From: Nonomuraea jiangxiensis
GTDB lineage: Bacteria > Actinomycetota > Actinomycetes > Streptosporangiales > Streptosporangiaceae
Length of the DNA stretch: 64,000 bases
Assembly (NCBI RefSeq): GCF_900099965.1
Contig: NZ_FNDJ01000038.1
Span: forward strand, 1-64,000
Direction of reading: 5' to 3'
Part shown: positions 1 to 7,287 of the stretch, one piece after another
Position numbering within the stretch: the first letter of the stretch is position 1
Layout of the letters: each line of letters begins with the position of its first letter
The notes under the pieces: generated by a model
The model's database searches: none
What the model saw: only the letters and a program-made list of their open reading frames with translations
What the model was told of the DNA's origin: nothing
Made by a program: the position numbers and the translations under genes

Positions 1-70
1 GGGGTCGGGGGCCGGGGTCGGGGGCCGGGGTCGGGGGCCGGGGTTGGGGGTCGGGGTTGGGGTTGGGGGC
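1..70. repeat. G-rich short tandem repeat
   Basis: Three near-perfect copies of a 13-bp unit (GGGGTCGGGGGCC) are followed by degenerate GGGGTT/GGGGTC copies, ending just after the stop of the leftward amidohydrolase gene. The G runs on the + strand could form a G-quadruplex; the transcript of the neighbouring gene would carry the C-rich complement. It cannot be bounded on the left because the window starts inside it. Confidence 0.7.
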
Positions 71-72
71 TG

Positions 73-1056
73 TTATCGGGTGTGCAGTGGAGTGAGGCCG
101 TGCAGCCGTAGGAGGTTTTCGCCCAGGATCTTGCGCTTGGCCTGGTCGGTGAGCTGCGGGTAGCCGTAGCCGTCGCACAGGTCCTGGGGGATCTGGAAGT
201 CCCTGAACGCCCGCAGCGCCCACTGCGGATGGAAGATGGGCGCCTCCGAGCCATAGATGATCTTGTCCTCGCCGCACCAGAAGAGCAGCTTGCCGATGAT
301 CTCGGCGAACATCCGGGGCGCCCGGACGATGAAGTTGATCGTGGCGGCGAGGTCGGCGTACAGGTTGGGATAGCGGATGAGCTGCCAGCAGGTCTCGTCC
401 AGGAACGGCAGGCCGACGTGGAAGATGACGAAGTTGATGTCGGGGAAGTTGGCGGCGGCCCCGTCCATGTCCCACGTCTGCGTGTGCTCGATCGGCTGCG
501 GCCCGAGCGGCACCCCTTTGTGCACGCCGATCAGGTTGATGCCGAGGTCGCGGGCCTTCTCGAAGATGGGGAAGGCCACCCTCGGGTCGTCCATGCGCCA
601 CGGGTAGGGCGAGCCGTAGTCGTAGCGCACGTTGTACAGCTTGAACGCGCGCGCGTTGAACTCACCCACCTGGCGTTCCATGAGGTCGAGCGCTTTACGG
701 CCTTCGAGCGGGTTCACGGTGCCCCAGAAGACCGTGCGGTCGGGGTCGCGGGCGGCCAGTTCTGCGCACTCCGTCCACGGTGACAGGCCGTCGTGGTAGA
801 GGTCGGTGAGCGGCAGCGGCATCGCGACCAGCATGTCGGTGTCGGACTCGTCGAAGACCATGCGGCGGATGTCGTCGATCGTCCACTGCCGCAGAAACTC
901 CTCCGGCGCCAGCCTGGGTTGGTTCTCCGGGGTGAGGGTGGCGTGGAAGGCGTACAGGTGGTTGGAGAACATCTGGCCCGCCGACCCGTAGGCGTTCTTG
1001 GCCTCGAAGTTGAAGACGTGGGCCACGCTGTCGAACACGAACATGTCGTCGATCAT
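73..1056 (-). CDS. Amidohydrolase family (amidohydrolase_2) protein
   Basis: A 327-residue TIM-barrel metal-dependent hydrolase of the amidohydrolase_2 type (ACMSD/decarboxylase-like superfamily). Visible family features are the N-terminal FDSVAHVF segment, IGVHKG and IFHVGLPF strands with candidate metal or catalytic His, and a C-terminal YGSEAP where many relatives have GSD. The usual N-terminal HxH is not present, so metal binding may differ. The open frame extends further upstream, but the start at 1056 has a good ribosome site (AGGAAGGAA) and overlaps the upstream MIP18-like gene by ATGA, so the two are coupled. Substrate unknown. Established knowledge: a similar amidohydrolase/DUF59 pair accompanies binuclear-iron propane/acetone monooxygenases (mim/prm) in mycobacteria and rhodococci; no such oxygenase is visible here. 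Confidence 0.85.
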   Translation of the reverse strand: MIDDMFVFDSVAHVFNFEAKNAYGSAGQMFSNHLYAFHATLTPENQPRLAPEEFLRQWTIDDIRRMVFDESDTDMLVAMPLPLTDLYHDGLSPWTECAELAARDPDRTVFWGTVNPLEGRKALDLMERQVGEFNARAFKLYNVRYDYGSPYPWRMDDPRVAFPIFEKARDLGINLIGVHKGVPLGPQPIEHTQTWDMDGAAANFPDINFVIFHVGLPFLDETCWQLIRYPNLYADLAATINFIVRAPRMFAEIIGKLLFWCGEDKIIYGSEAPIFHPQWALRAFRDFQIPQDLCDGYGYPQLTDQAKRKILGENLLRLHGLTPLHTR

Positions 1057-1418
1057 CGAAGTTCCTTCCTGATGTAGGCCTCCCGGTCGGGCACCTGCGC
1101 GGGGGCGGGCAGGAAGCGCAGCATGCGGGCCGCCCTCGGGGAGAGGCGGTCCACCGTCCACGCCTCGTCCCACACGACCTCGACCTCCGCCTCGCGGACG
1201 CCCGGCTGCTCCTCGATGCGGTCGCGTACCTCGGTGAGCACCCTGGCGGCGAACGGGCACCAGCCCGACGTCAGCAGCACCTCCACCCGGGCCTTCTCCC
1301 CGGTCACCTCCACCGATCTGATCAGCCCCATCTCGACGACCGAGATGCCCTTCTCCCGGCAGCACGGGTCATAGACCCCGGACAGTGCCTGACTGGCCCA
1401 CTGCGGTATCTCCGGCAT
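1053..1418 (-). CDS. MIP18/DUF59-like metal-sulfur cluster assembly factor
   Basis: A 121-residue protein of the MIP18 (DUF59/PaaD-like) family, which helps assemble or insert Fe-S or other metal centres. Family features are the segment GVYDPCCREKGISVVEMGLIRSV (in part: DPC near residue 18 and MGLI), the LLTSGWCPFAARVL stretch corresponding to the conserved T-x-x-x-CP region, and VWDEAWTVDRLSPRAARML near the C-terminus. It is the first gene of a two-gene leftward operon, with a four-base ATGA overlap with the amidohydrolase. Start 1418 is an ATG. Its likely role is maturing the metal centre of the amidohydrolase or of a partner oxygenase outside the window; that is inference. Confidence 0.8.
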   Translation of the reverse strand: MPEIPQWASQALSGVYDPCCREKGISVVEMGLIRSVEVTGEKARVEVLLTSGWCPFAARVLTEVRDRIEEQPGVREAEVEVVWDEAWTVDRLSPRAARMLRFLPAPAQVPDREAYIRKELR

Positions 1419-1501
1419 GACCTCATCGTCGGCCGGGGGTGCCGCCTTGAACAGATCACGTCGGCGGGGTGGATTTCACATCATGAACCGCCCTTCACGT
1501 A

Positions 1502-1520
1502 AGGTCACGAACGCTGACCT
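1502..1520. promoter_or_regulatory. Candidate IclR operator (AGGTCA-N7-TGACCT)
   Basis: A perfect inverted repeat, AGGTCA (1502-1507) and TGACCT (1515-1520) with a 7-bp spacer, lies in the 117-bp divergent gap between the amidohydrolase operon and the IclR-family gene, 15 bp before the regulator's ATG. Position and symmetry fit autoregulation and control of the divergent operon by the IclR protein. No binding evidence is available. Confidence 0.5.
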
Positions 1521-1535
1521 CACGTACATGCTTGG

Positions 1536-2276
1536 ATGATGACCGGCGAACCACCCAGCGATCTGATCCGCAGCGTCTCCCGTGCGCTTCGCGTGCTGGA
1601 GGAGGTCGCGCGGGCCGACCGGCCGCTGCCGGTCAAGGTCATCGCCCGCCGATGCGGCCTCAACCTGTCCACCTCCTACCACCTGGTCCGCACCCTGTGT
1701 TACGAGGGCTACCTGCACCGGCGGCCCGACGGCGACTATCTGCTCGGCTCGCAGGTGGCCGAGCGGTACCACGAGATGCTGAAGGCGTTCCAGCGCCCGC
1801 CGCGCGCCGCCACGGTGCTGCGGCACCTGGCCGAAGCCTCCGGGCACACCGCGTACCTGGCGCAACTCGCCGACGGGCGGCTGGTCGTGGTGGACGTGGC
1901 CGAGGGGCCGCGCTCGCCGTGGCTGGAGGACCTGCAGGCGGGCCTGGAGACGGCGCCGCACGCCACCGCGCTGGGCAAGGCGCTGCTGCTGTCGCTTCCG
2001 TCCCGCGCCCGGCGCTGCGTCCTGACCGGGTACGGGCTGCGCCGCTTCACCTCCTCCACCCCGGCGAGCGTCGAGGACGTGGAGCGGGAACTGTCGAACC
2101 TGCGGCCGGGGCAGATGGTGGAGGAGCACGGGCAGTTCAGGGAGGAGGTGGCATGCGCGGGCGCCGTCGTGCCCGGCACGCAGTGGGCCGTCGGCATCTC
2201 CACCCGCGGCCTGTCGATCCCGCGGCCCGCCGCCACCCGCCTGGCCGCCGCCATCCGGGACCTGGCCCGAACCTGA
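1536..2276 (+). CDS. IclR-family transcriptional regulator
   Basis: A 246-residue IclR-family regulator. The N-terminal winged helix-turn-helix is seen in residues ~8-65 (SVSRALRVLEEV, VKVIARRCGLNLSTSYHLVRTL, YEGYLHR). The C-terminal effector-binding domain follows (SGHTAYLAQLADGRLVVVD, HATALGKALLLSLP, EEVACAGAVVPG, AVGISTRGL, then a final helix TRLAAAIRDLAR). It diverges from the MIP18/amidohydrolase operon and probably controls it in response to a small aromatic or acidic metabolite, as is typical for the family. Two ATGs in tandem (1536, 1539) make the start uncertain by one codon. Confidence 0.9.
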   Translation: MMTGEPPSDLIRSVSRALRVLEEVARADRPLPVKVIARRCGLNLSTSYHLVRTLCYEGYLHRRPDGDYLLGSQVAERYHEMLKAFQRPPRAATVLRHLAEASGHTAYLAQLADGRLVVVDVAEGPRSPWLEDLQAGLETAPHATALGKALLLSLPSRARRCVLTGYGLRRFTSSTPASVEDVERELSNLRPGQMVEEHGQFREEVACAGAVVPGTQWAVGISTRGLSIPRPAATRLAAAIRDLART

Positions 2277-2339
2277 GCCGCCGGGGCCTGGCGGGAATTC
2301 GGTTGCCGCCTGGTCCGGCGGCTCGCCAGGCTGGGCGGC

Positions 2340-2921
2340 ATGAACGTGCCCTACCGGCAGATCCGTGCCGCCTACACCGAGCAGTCGATCACCGTCTACC
2401 AGGCTTACGACGCCGCCATCGCCGAGCCCGCCGTCGCCGCCCAGCGTTTCGTGTCACCGTTCAAGCGGGAGCGGATGACGTGGATCAAGCCGTCGTTCCT
2501 GTGGATGATGTACCGGTGCGGCTACGCGACCAAGCCGGGGCAGGGCCGGGTCCTGGCGATCGAGCTGAGCCGGGAGGGGTTCGCGTGGGCGCTCGCGCAC
2601 TCCTGCCTGAGCCATGACGACCGGCGCCCGGGCTGGGCCGAGCGGGTGCGCCGCAGCCCGGTGCGCATCCAGTGGGATCCGGAGCGCGGGCTGCGGCACG
2701 AGGCGCTGCCGTACCGGTCGATCCAGATCGGGCTGTCCGGGGAGGCGGTCTCGCGTTACGTCGACGAGTGGACGCTCGGGATCACCGACCTCACGGACCA
2801 GGTACGCGAGCTCCACACGGCGGTGCGGAGCCGGGCGGACGTGAGCGCGTTGCTGCCCGCAGAACGGCCCTATCCGCTGAACGAGGAGCTCCTGGAGACG
2901 ATCGGAGCGAGCGGCATCTGA
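2340..2921 (+). CDS. DUF4291 family protein
   Basis: A 193-residue soluble protein recognised as DUF4291 from its order of conserved segments: YRQIRAAYTEQSITVYQAYD at the N-terminus, RERMTWIKPSFLWMMYRCGY around residues 40-60, then RVRRSPVRIQWDPER and LPYRSIQIGLSG in the second half, ending with PLNEELLETIG. Family function is unknown. It stands alone between the IclR gene and the flavin monooxygenase, both on the same strand, with 63-bp and 96-bp gaps. Size matches the family. Confidence 0.85.
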   Translation: MNVPYRQIRAAYTEQSITVYQAYDAAIAEPAVAAQRFVSPFKRERMTWIKPSFLWMMYRCGYATKPGQGRVLAIELSREGFAWALAHSCLSHDDRRPGWAERVRRSPVRIQWDPERGLRHEALPYRSIQIGLSGEAVSRYVDEWTLGITDLTDQVRELHTAVRSRADVSALLPAERPYPLNEELLETIGASGI

Positions 2922-2995
2922 GAGCGCGGGCCCCTACCCGGCGACGGTACGGCCGATGATGGAATAACCGGGTACGTGCGGGCGCTAGGGTAGTC

Positions 2996-3009
2996 GTTAA
3001 ATATTCAAC
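2996..3009. promoter_or_regulatory. AT-rich imperfect palindrome upstream of flavin monooxygenase
   Basis: GTTAAATATTCAAC pairs at six of seven positions around an AATATT core and ends 8 bp before the ATG of the LLM-class gene. Such a short AT-rich dyad in GC-rich DNA fits a MarR/TetR-type operator, or the -10 region. No cognate regulator is adjacent. Confidence 0.35.
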
Positions 3010-3017
3010 AGTCCTGG

Positions 3018-4136
3018 ATGGTGACTAAAGTGCAGTTCGGGATCTTCAGTGTGGGCGACGTCACCACGGACCCCACCACGGGCAGGACGCCGACCGAGCA
3101 CGAGCGGATCAAGGCGATGGTGGCCATCGCGCTCAAGGCCGAAGAGGTCGGACTGGACGTGTTCGCCACCGGCGAGCACCACAACCCGCCGTTCGTGCCC
3201 TCCTCGCCGACCACCATGCTCGGCTACATCGCGGCCAGGACGGAGCGGCTTGTCCTGTCCACCGCCACCACGCTCATCACGACCAGCGACCCGGTGAAGA
3301 TCGCCGAGGACTTCGCCATGCTGCAGCATCTGGCGGACGGCCGGGTGGACCTCATGCTGGGCCGGGGCAACACCGGGCCCGTCTATCCGTGGTTCGGCCA
3401 GGACATCAGGCAGGGCATCCCGCTCGCCATCGAGAACTACGCGCTGCTGCACCGGCTGTGGCGCGAGGACGTCGTCGACTGGGAGGGCCGCTTCCGCACA
3501 CCGCTGCAGGGCTTCACCTCGACGCCGCGCCCGCTGGACGGGGTGCCGCCGTTCGTCTGGCACGGCTCGATCCGCAGCCCGGAGATCGCCGAGCAGGCCG
3601 CCTACTACGGTGACGGCTTCTTCGCCAACAACATCTTCTGGCCGAAGGAGCACTTCATGCGCCTGATCAGCCTCTACCGCCAGCGCTACGCGCACTACGG
3701 CCACGGCACGCCCGAGCAGGCGATCGTGGGCCTCGGCGGCCAGGTGTTCATGCGCAAGAACTCCCAGGACGCGGTACGCGAGTTCCGCCCGTACTTCGAC
3801 AACGCCCCCGTGTACGGCCACGGGCCGTCGCTGGAGGAGTTCACCGAGCAGACCCCGCTCACCGTGGGCAGCCCGCAGCAGGTCATCGACCGGACCCTCG
3901 AGTTCCGCGAGTACTTCGGCGACTACCAGCGCCAGCTCTTCCTGATGGACCATGCCGGTCTGCCGCTGAAGACCGTGCTGGAGCAGCTCGACCTGCTCGG
4001 CGAGGAGGTCGTTCCGGTGCTGCGCAAGGAGTTCGCCAAGGATCGGCCGGCCGAGGTGCCCGACGCCCCGACCCACGCCACCCGGCTCGCGACCGCGACC
4101 GCGACCGCGACCGAAAACGAGAACGCGAACGCCTGA
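3018..4136 (+). CDS. LLM-class flavin-dependent monooxygenase, CE1758 family
   Basis: A 372-residue luciferase-like TIM-barrel oxidoreductase using FMN supplied by a partner reductase. Family features are QFGIFSVGDV at the N-terminus, FATGEHHNPPFVPSSP (residues ~52-67), LVLSTATTLITTSDPVKIAEDFAMLQHLADGRVDLMLGRGN (~78-120) and FVWHGSIRSPEIAEQAA. It resembles the CE1758 type, and the next gene is a CE1759-type FMN reductase. The last ~15 residues (alternating Ala-Thr then Glu-Asn-Ala) come from an in-frame GCGACC repeat and look like recent repeat expansion. Start ATG 3018; a GTG at 3030 is a less likely alternative. The substrate is unknown. Confidence 0.87.
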   Translation: MVTKVQFGIFSVGDVTTDPTTGRTPTEHERIKAMVAIALKAEEVGLDVFATGEHHNPPFVPSSPTTMLGYIAARTERLVLSTATTLITTSDPVKIAEDFAMLQHLADGRVDLMLGRGNTGPVYPWFGQDIRQGIPLAIENYALLHRLWREDVVDWEGRFRTPLQGFTSTPRPLDGVPPFVWHGSIRSPEIAEQAAYYGDGFFANNIFWPKEHFMRLISLYRQRYAHYGHGTPEQAIVGLGGQVFMRKNSQDAVREFRPYFDNAPVYGHGPSLEEFTEQTPLTVGSPQQVIDRTLEFREYFGDYQRQLFLMDHAGLPLKTVLEQLDLLGEEVVPVLRKEFAKDRPAEVPDAPTHATRLATATATATENENANA

Positions 4137-4201
4137 CCACCCCCAGGACCGCGACCGCGAGCGCCTGGCAACGCAGGACAACAGTGAAGGAGATCCGCCC
4201 C

Positions 4202-4858
4202 ATGAAGCTCGTCGTCGTCACGGCAGGTCTGACGCAGCCCTCCGCCACGCGCCTGCTCGCCGACCGCCTGACCGAGGCGGTGACCCGGCGGGTGGCGGAG
4301 GAGGCGGACGTCCACGTGGTCGAGCTGCGCGAGCTGGCCGTGGACATCGCCCACCATTTCGTCACCGGTTTCCCCAACGCCAGGCTGCGCGCGGCGATCG
4401 AGGAGGTGACGGCGGCCGATGGCCTCATCGCGGTCACGCCGATCTTCAGCGGCTCCTACAGCGGCCTGTTCAAGTCGTTCTTCGACGTGATCGACAACAC
4501 CGCGCTGGCGGGCAAGCCCGTGCTCGTGGCCGCCACCGGCGGCACCCCCCGGCACTCCCTGGCCCTGGAGCACGCCCTGCGCCCGCTGTTCGCGTACCTG
4601 CGTGCCGTGGTGGTGCCGACCGCCGTCTACGCGGCGGCGGAGGACTGGGGCGGCGGGGGCGATGCCTTCACCGACGGCCTGGGCGAGCGCATCGCCCGCG
4701 CCGCCGAGGAGCTGGCCGCGCTGCTGCGCGACCGCAAGCCGGGCAACGAAGCCGACCGCCGGCCGGGCGAGGAGACCGACCGCCGGCCGGGTGACGAGGC
4801 CGGGGAGAGGCTCGTTCCGTTCGAGGAGCAGCTCGCGGCACTGCGCCCGGCCCGCTGA
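4202..4858 (+). CDS. FMN reductase, CE1759 family
   Basis: A 218-residue NADPH-dependent FMN reductase-like flavodoxin-fold protein. It starts KLVVVTAGLTQPSATRLLADRL, has the TPIFSGSYSGLFKSFFDVID flavin-contact segment around residues 80-100, and VLVAATGGTPRHSLALEHALRPLF. I chose the ATG at 4202 over a GTG 18 bp upstream because an AGGAG lies 9 bases before it and the family begins there. It sits 65 bp downstream of the CE1758-type monooxygenase and very likely supplies it with reduced FMN. The C-terminal tail holds three imperfect copies of an RRPG(N/E/D)E-type unit from a short DNA repeat, so its end is unlike the family. Confidence 0.85.
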   Translation: MKLVVVTAGLTQPSATRLLADRLTEAVTRRVAEEADVHVVELRELAVDIAHHFVTGFPNARLRAAIEEVTAADGLIAVTPIFSGSYSGLFKSFFDVIDNTALAGKPVLVAATGGTPRHSLALEHALRPLFAYLRAVVVPTAVYAAAEDWGGGGDAFTDGLGERIARAAEELAALLRDRKPGNEADRRPGEETDRRPGDEAGERLVPFEEQLAALRPAR

Positions 4859-4884
4859 CCTGGGCTCCGCAGGTCCGTCGAGGG

Positions 4885-4910
4885 CCGCCCCGGCGCGGGC
4901 GCCGGGGCGG
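4885..4910. terminator. Bidirectional terminator hairpin
   Basis: A perfect 11-bp stem (CCGCCCCGGCG / CGCCGGGGCGG) with a CGGG loop lies in the 63-bp gap between the convergent FMN reductase and propeller-protein genes. There is no U tract, as is common in actinomycetes. Confidence 0.7.
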
Positions 4911-4921
4911 TGAAGCCTGGA

Positions 4922-5833
4922 TCAGGATGTGATCGCGACCACGGAGTAGGGGGTGTCCGGGGTCGGGGTGGTGGTGAAGCGGGCGTTCGGCAGGTAGAGG
5001 CGGTGGCCGTAGGCGGCGACGGTCGTGGGGACGTCGAACCGGGGGTCGGTCAGGCGCCGTACGATCGTCCCTGACTCGCCGTCGCGGGCCAGCTCGATCA
5101 CGGCGATCGTGTTGAGCCGGTTCTGCACGGCGTACAGGGTGCGGCCGGACAGCAGCAGGCCGTCGCCGTTGGTCAGCAGCTCGCCGCCCAGGTCCACCTC
5201 GGTGGCGACGCCGGAGGACGGGTCGACCTCGAACAGCTTGCCGGTGTTGGACTGGACGACCAGCAGCGAGCGGCGGTCGGGGCTGGGCGCGATGCCGTTG
5301 GCGTTGTTGCCGGTGGTGTACTGGATGGCGCCGCTGAGCGGGATCTTGACGGCCTCGGCGGGCAGCGAGCCCTTGCGGCCGAGCTCCAGCTTGTACAGGA
5401 CGGGGTTGGCGGAGTCGGTGAAGTAGGCGGCGTCGCCGACGAGGATGACGTCGTTGACGAACGAGGTGCCGGTGGCAAGCGTGTACGTCCGCAGCACCGC
5501 GCCGGTACGCAGGTCGATCACCCGGGCGTTGCCCCCCGTGCCCCCGGCCACGAACAGCCGCCGCCCGTCGGTCTTGAGCCCGAGCGAGGGCGTGCCGGGC
5601 CCCTTGCTGAAGACGGCCCCCTTCCCGGTACGCAGGTCGGCCCGGTAGATGTCACCGGTCAGCCGGGAACCGAAGTAGGCGAACGGCCCCGGCCCGATCG
5701 CTATCCCCTCCGGCTGGAACCCGTTGGGCAGCGGGAACGTGTCGGGCTTCGAGGCGGCCGCCTGGGCAGGCATGCTGCCGAGCAGGACCACGAGCAAGGC
5801 GCTGAGTGCGGTCTTCAGGATCGCGGATCTCAT
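4922..5833 (-). CDS. Secreted SMP-30/propeller-like protein
   Basis: A 303-residue secreted protein. The ATG at 5833 gives a clean Sec signal peptide (RSAILKTALSALLVVLLG... ending PAQA-AA near residue 24); a GTG three codons earlier is also possible. The mature part is a six-bladed beta-propeller of the SMP-30/gluconolactonase-like type. It has repeated blade motifs such as FQPEGIAIGPG, LGLKTDGRRLFVAGG, FVNDVILVGDAAYFTDS, NANGIAPSPDRRSLLVV, TNGDGLLLSGRTLYAV and PTTVAAYGHRLYLPN. Related actinobacterial proteins are sometimes labelled superoxide dismutase, which nothing here supports. Enzymatic activity cannot be told. It is monocistronic, convergent with the FMN reductase. Confidence 0.75.
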   Translation of the reverse strand: MRSAILKTALSALLVVLLGSMPAQAAASKPDTFPLPNGFQPEGIAIGPGPFAYFGSRLTGDIYRADLRTGKGAVFSKGPGTPSLGLKTDGRRLFVAGGTGGNARVIDLRTGAVLRTYTLATGTSFVNDVILVGDAAYFTDSANPVLYKLELGRKGSLPAEAVKIPLSGAIQYTTGNNANGIAPSPDRRSLLVVQSNTGKLFEVDPSSGVATEVDLGGELLTNGDGLLLSGRTLYAVQNRLNTIAVIELARDGESGTIVRRLTDPRFDVPTTVAAYGHRLYLPNARFTTTPTPDTPYSVVAITS

Positions 5834-6122
5834 GCGGCCCACGATGCCCGCGGTCCGGAGTGCCGCAAAGACCCAGAATGGGCTTCACAGCGAGTTTGCA
5901 GGAAGGGCCGAAAGCCCCGGAACTGCGCGGCGGAGGGCTGACCGCCGGGCCGGTATCGGCGTGATCCCCGCGGCGCCACCCAGGACCGGGCGGCGTTCGT
6001 CATGTGGCTCGACGAGCGCACCGGCCGGGAGTTCACCAAGCTCAGGCGACATCTGGCCGGATTCCCCGGGGCGGATTCCGCTGGGGTAGGTTGGGGATCA
6101 ATCGAACAAACGGGGATGTGCC

Positions 6123-6653
6123 ATGTCAAATGCTGCCCGTCACGTTCTGGGAGTGGTCGCGGGACTGCTGATCCCTCCCCTGGTCCTCGCCGGACTGTGC
6201 TACGGAGTCGGCGAATACCAGTCCCAGCGGAGTGCGGCGTTCCAGTTCTCCTGGCTCGGGCTGGGTGTGATCGTGGTGACGGCGATCGTGCTGGCCTTCC
6301 TGGCCGGCTCGCGCCTGTCGCCCATCGCCTCCCTCCTCGGCGGGCTCGCCTTCACCGCGCTCGGCATCCTGCCGCTGCTGGAGATCCTCGGCACGCAACT
6401 GCTGCCGGACAACGGGTGGATGCCCGCCCCCGTGCTGATCGGCTTCCAGACGGTGGCCTACTCGGGCTGGCTGCTGTTCATCGGGGTGGCGCTGCTGATG
6501 GTCTCGATGTTCCCGTCCCGATGGCGGGGCAGGGGCGATCGCGTGGTCTACTCGCCGTCCTACGACCTGGGGCCTTCGTACGGTTCCGAGCCGGCGCCGT
6601 TCATGCCGTTCAGCGACCCCGAGGACGCCACCCGGCCGATGCGTCGCGAATGA
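6123..6653 (+). CDS. Four-helix membrane protein of unknown function
   Basis: A 176-residue protein with four predicted membrane segments (about residues 7-27, 42-62, 68-90 and 105-128), then a hydrophilic, proline- and serine-rich cytoplasmic tail with acidic patches (YSPSYDLGP...PFMPFSDPEDATRP). I do not recognise a family. It begins 289 bp from the divergent propeller gene and lies 28 bp before the cyclohydrolase gene, with which it may be co-transcribed. A TANNNT-type -10 (TAGGTT, 6087-6092) lies upstream. Confidence 0.8.
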   Translation: MSNAARHVLGVVAGLLIPPLVLAGLCYGVGEYQSQRSAAFQFSWLGLGVIVVTAIVLAFLAGSRLSPIASLLGGLAFTALGILPLLEILGTQLLPDNGWMPAPVLIGFQTVAYSGWLLFIGVALLMVSMFPSRWRGRGDRVVYSPSYDLGPSYGSEPAPFMPFSDPEDATRPMRRE

Positions 6654-6681
6654 GAGCCGCCTGGCCTGGCAGAATGCGGGC

Positions 6682-7287
6682 ATGCGCGACTCGAGGATCG
6701 TCGATTTCCTGGCCGCACTGGCCGACAAGGTGCCCGCGCCGGGGGGCGGCGCGACGGCAGCCCTGCACGCGGCTCAGGCCGCCGCGCTGCTCGGCATGGT
6801 CGCCCGCTACACCACCGGGGAGAAGTACGCCGCGCACGCGGAGACCGTCGTCGCGGTGATCGGCGAGACCGACACGCTGCGGGCGCGGGCGCTGCGGCTG
6901 GCCGAGGAGGACGCGGCCGCCTTCACCGCGGTCACCGACGCCTACCGGCTGCCCAAGGGCGAGCAGCGCAGCGCCGCCATCGCCGAGGCGCTGGCCGGTG
7001 CGGCCGAGCCGCCCGCCCGGGTGATCGAGTCCGCCACGCGGGTGATCGAGCTGTGCGAGCTGCTGCTGCCGGTCGCCAACCGCAACGTCGTCACCGACGT
7101 GGCCGCCGCCGCGGACGCCGCCCGCGCGGCCCTCACCACGGCCAGGGTGAACGTCGAGGTCAACCTGGCCGGCATCAGGAGCGAGCTGGTACGCGAGAAG
7201 CTGCACCTCCGCACCATGGGCGTGGACGCGGCCGTCGCCAGGGCAGACTGGATCACCGCCGAAGTACGCGAGGAGATCAACCCGTGA
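6682..7287 (+). CDS. Cyclodeaminase/cyclohydrolase (FTCD/FchA) family protein
   Basis: A 201-residue protein of the formiminotransferase-cyclodeaminase C-domain family, which includes methenyltetrahydrofolate cyclohydrolase FchA. Seen are IVDFLAALADKVPAPGGGATAALHAAQAAALLGMVARYT (residues ~5-45, with the PGGG-x-A folate-site signature) and, near the C-terminus, RNVVTDVAAAADAARAALTTARVNVEVNLAGI. It overlaps the folD start by four bases (GTGA), so the two proteins are translated together. Paired with a dehydrogenase, the likely reaction is 5,10-methenyl-THF + H2O to 10-formyl-THF; formimino-THF deamination is the alternative. The start is ATG 6682. Confidence 0.85.
   Translation: MRDSRIVDFLAALADKVPAPGGGATAALHAAQAAALLGMVARYTTGEKYAAHAETVVAVIGETDTLRARALRLAEEDAAAFTAVTDAYRLPKGEQRSAAIAEALAGAAEPPARVIESATRVIELCELLLPVANRNVVTDVAAAADAARAALTTARVNVEVNLAGIRSELVREKLHLRTMGVDAAVARADWITAEVREEINP

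Noticed and set aside
1057..1365. Longer amidohydrolase start in the open frame reaching 1365
   Set aside because: The upstream part is the shadow of the MIP18-like gene; the start at 1056 has a ribosome site and an ATGA overlap.
4922..5833. Superoxide dismutase annotation for the secreted propeller protein
   Set aside because: No SOD metal motif or fold is visible; repeated blade motifs indicate a beta-propeller.
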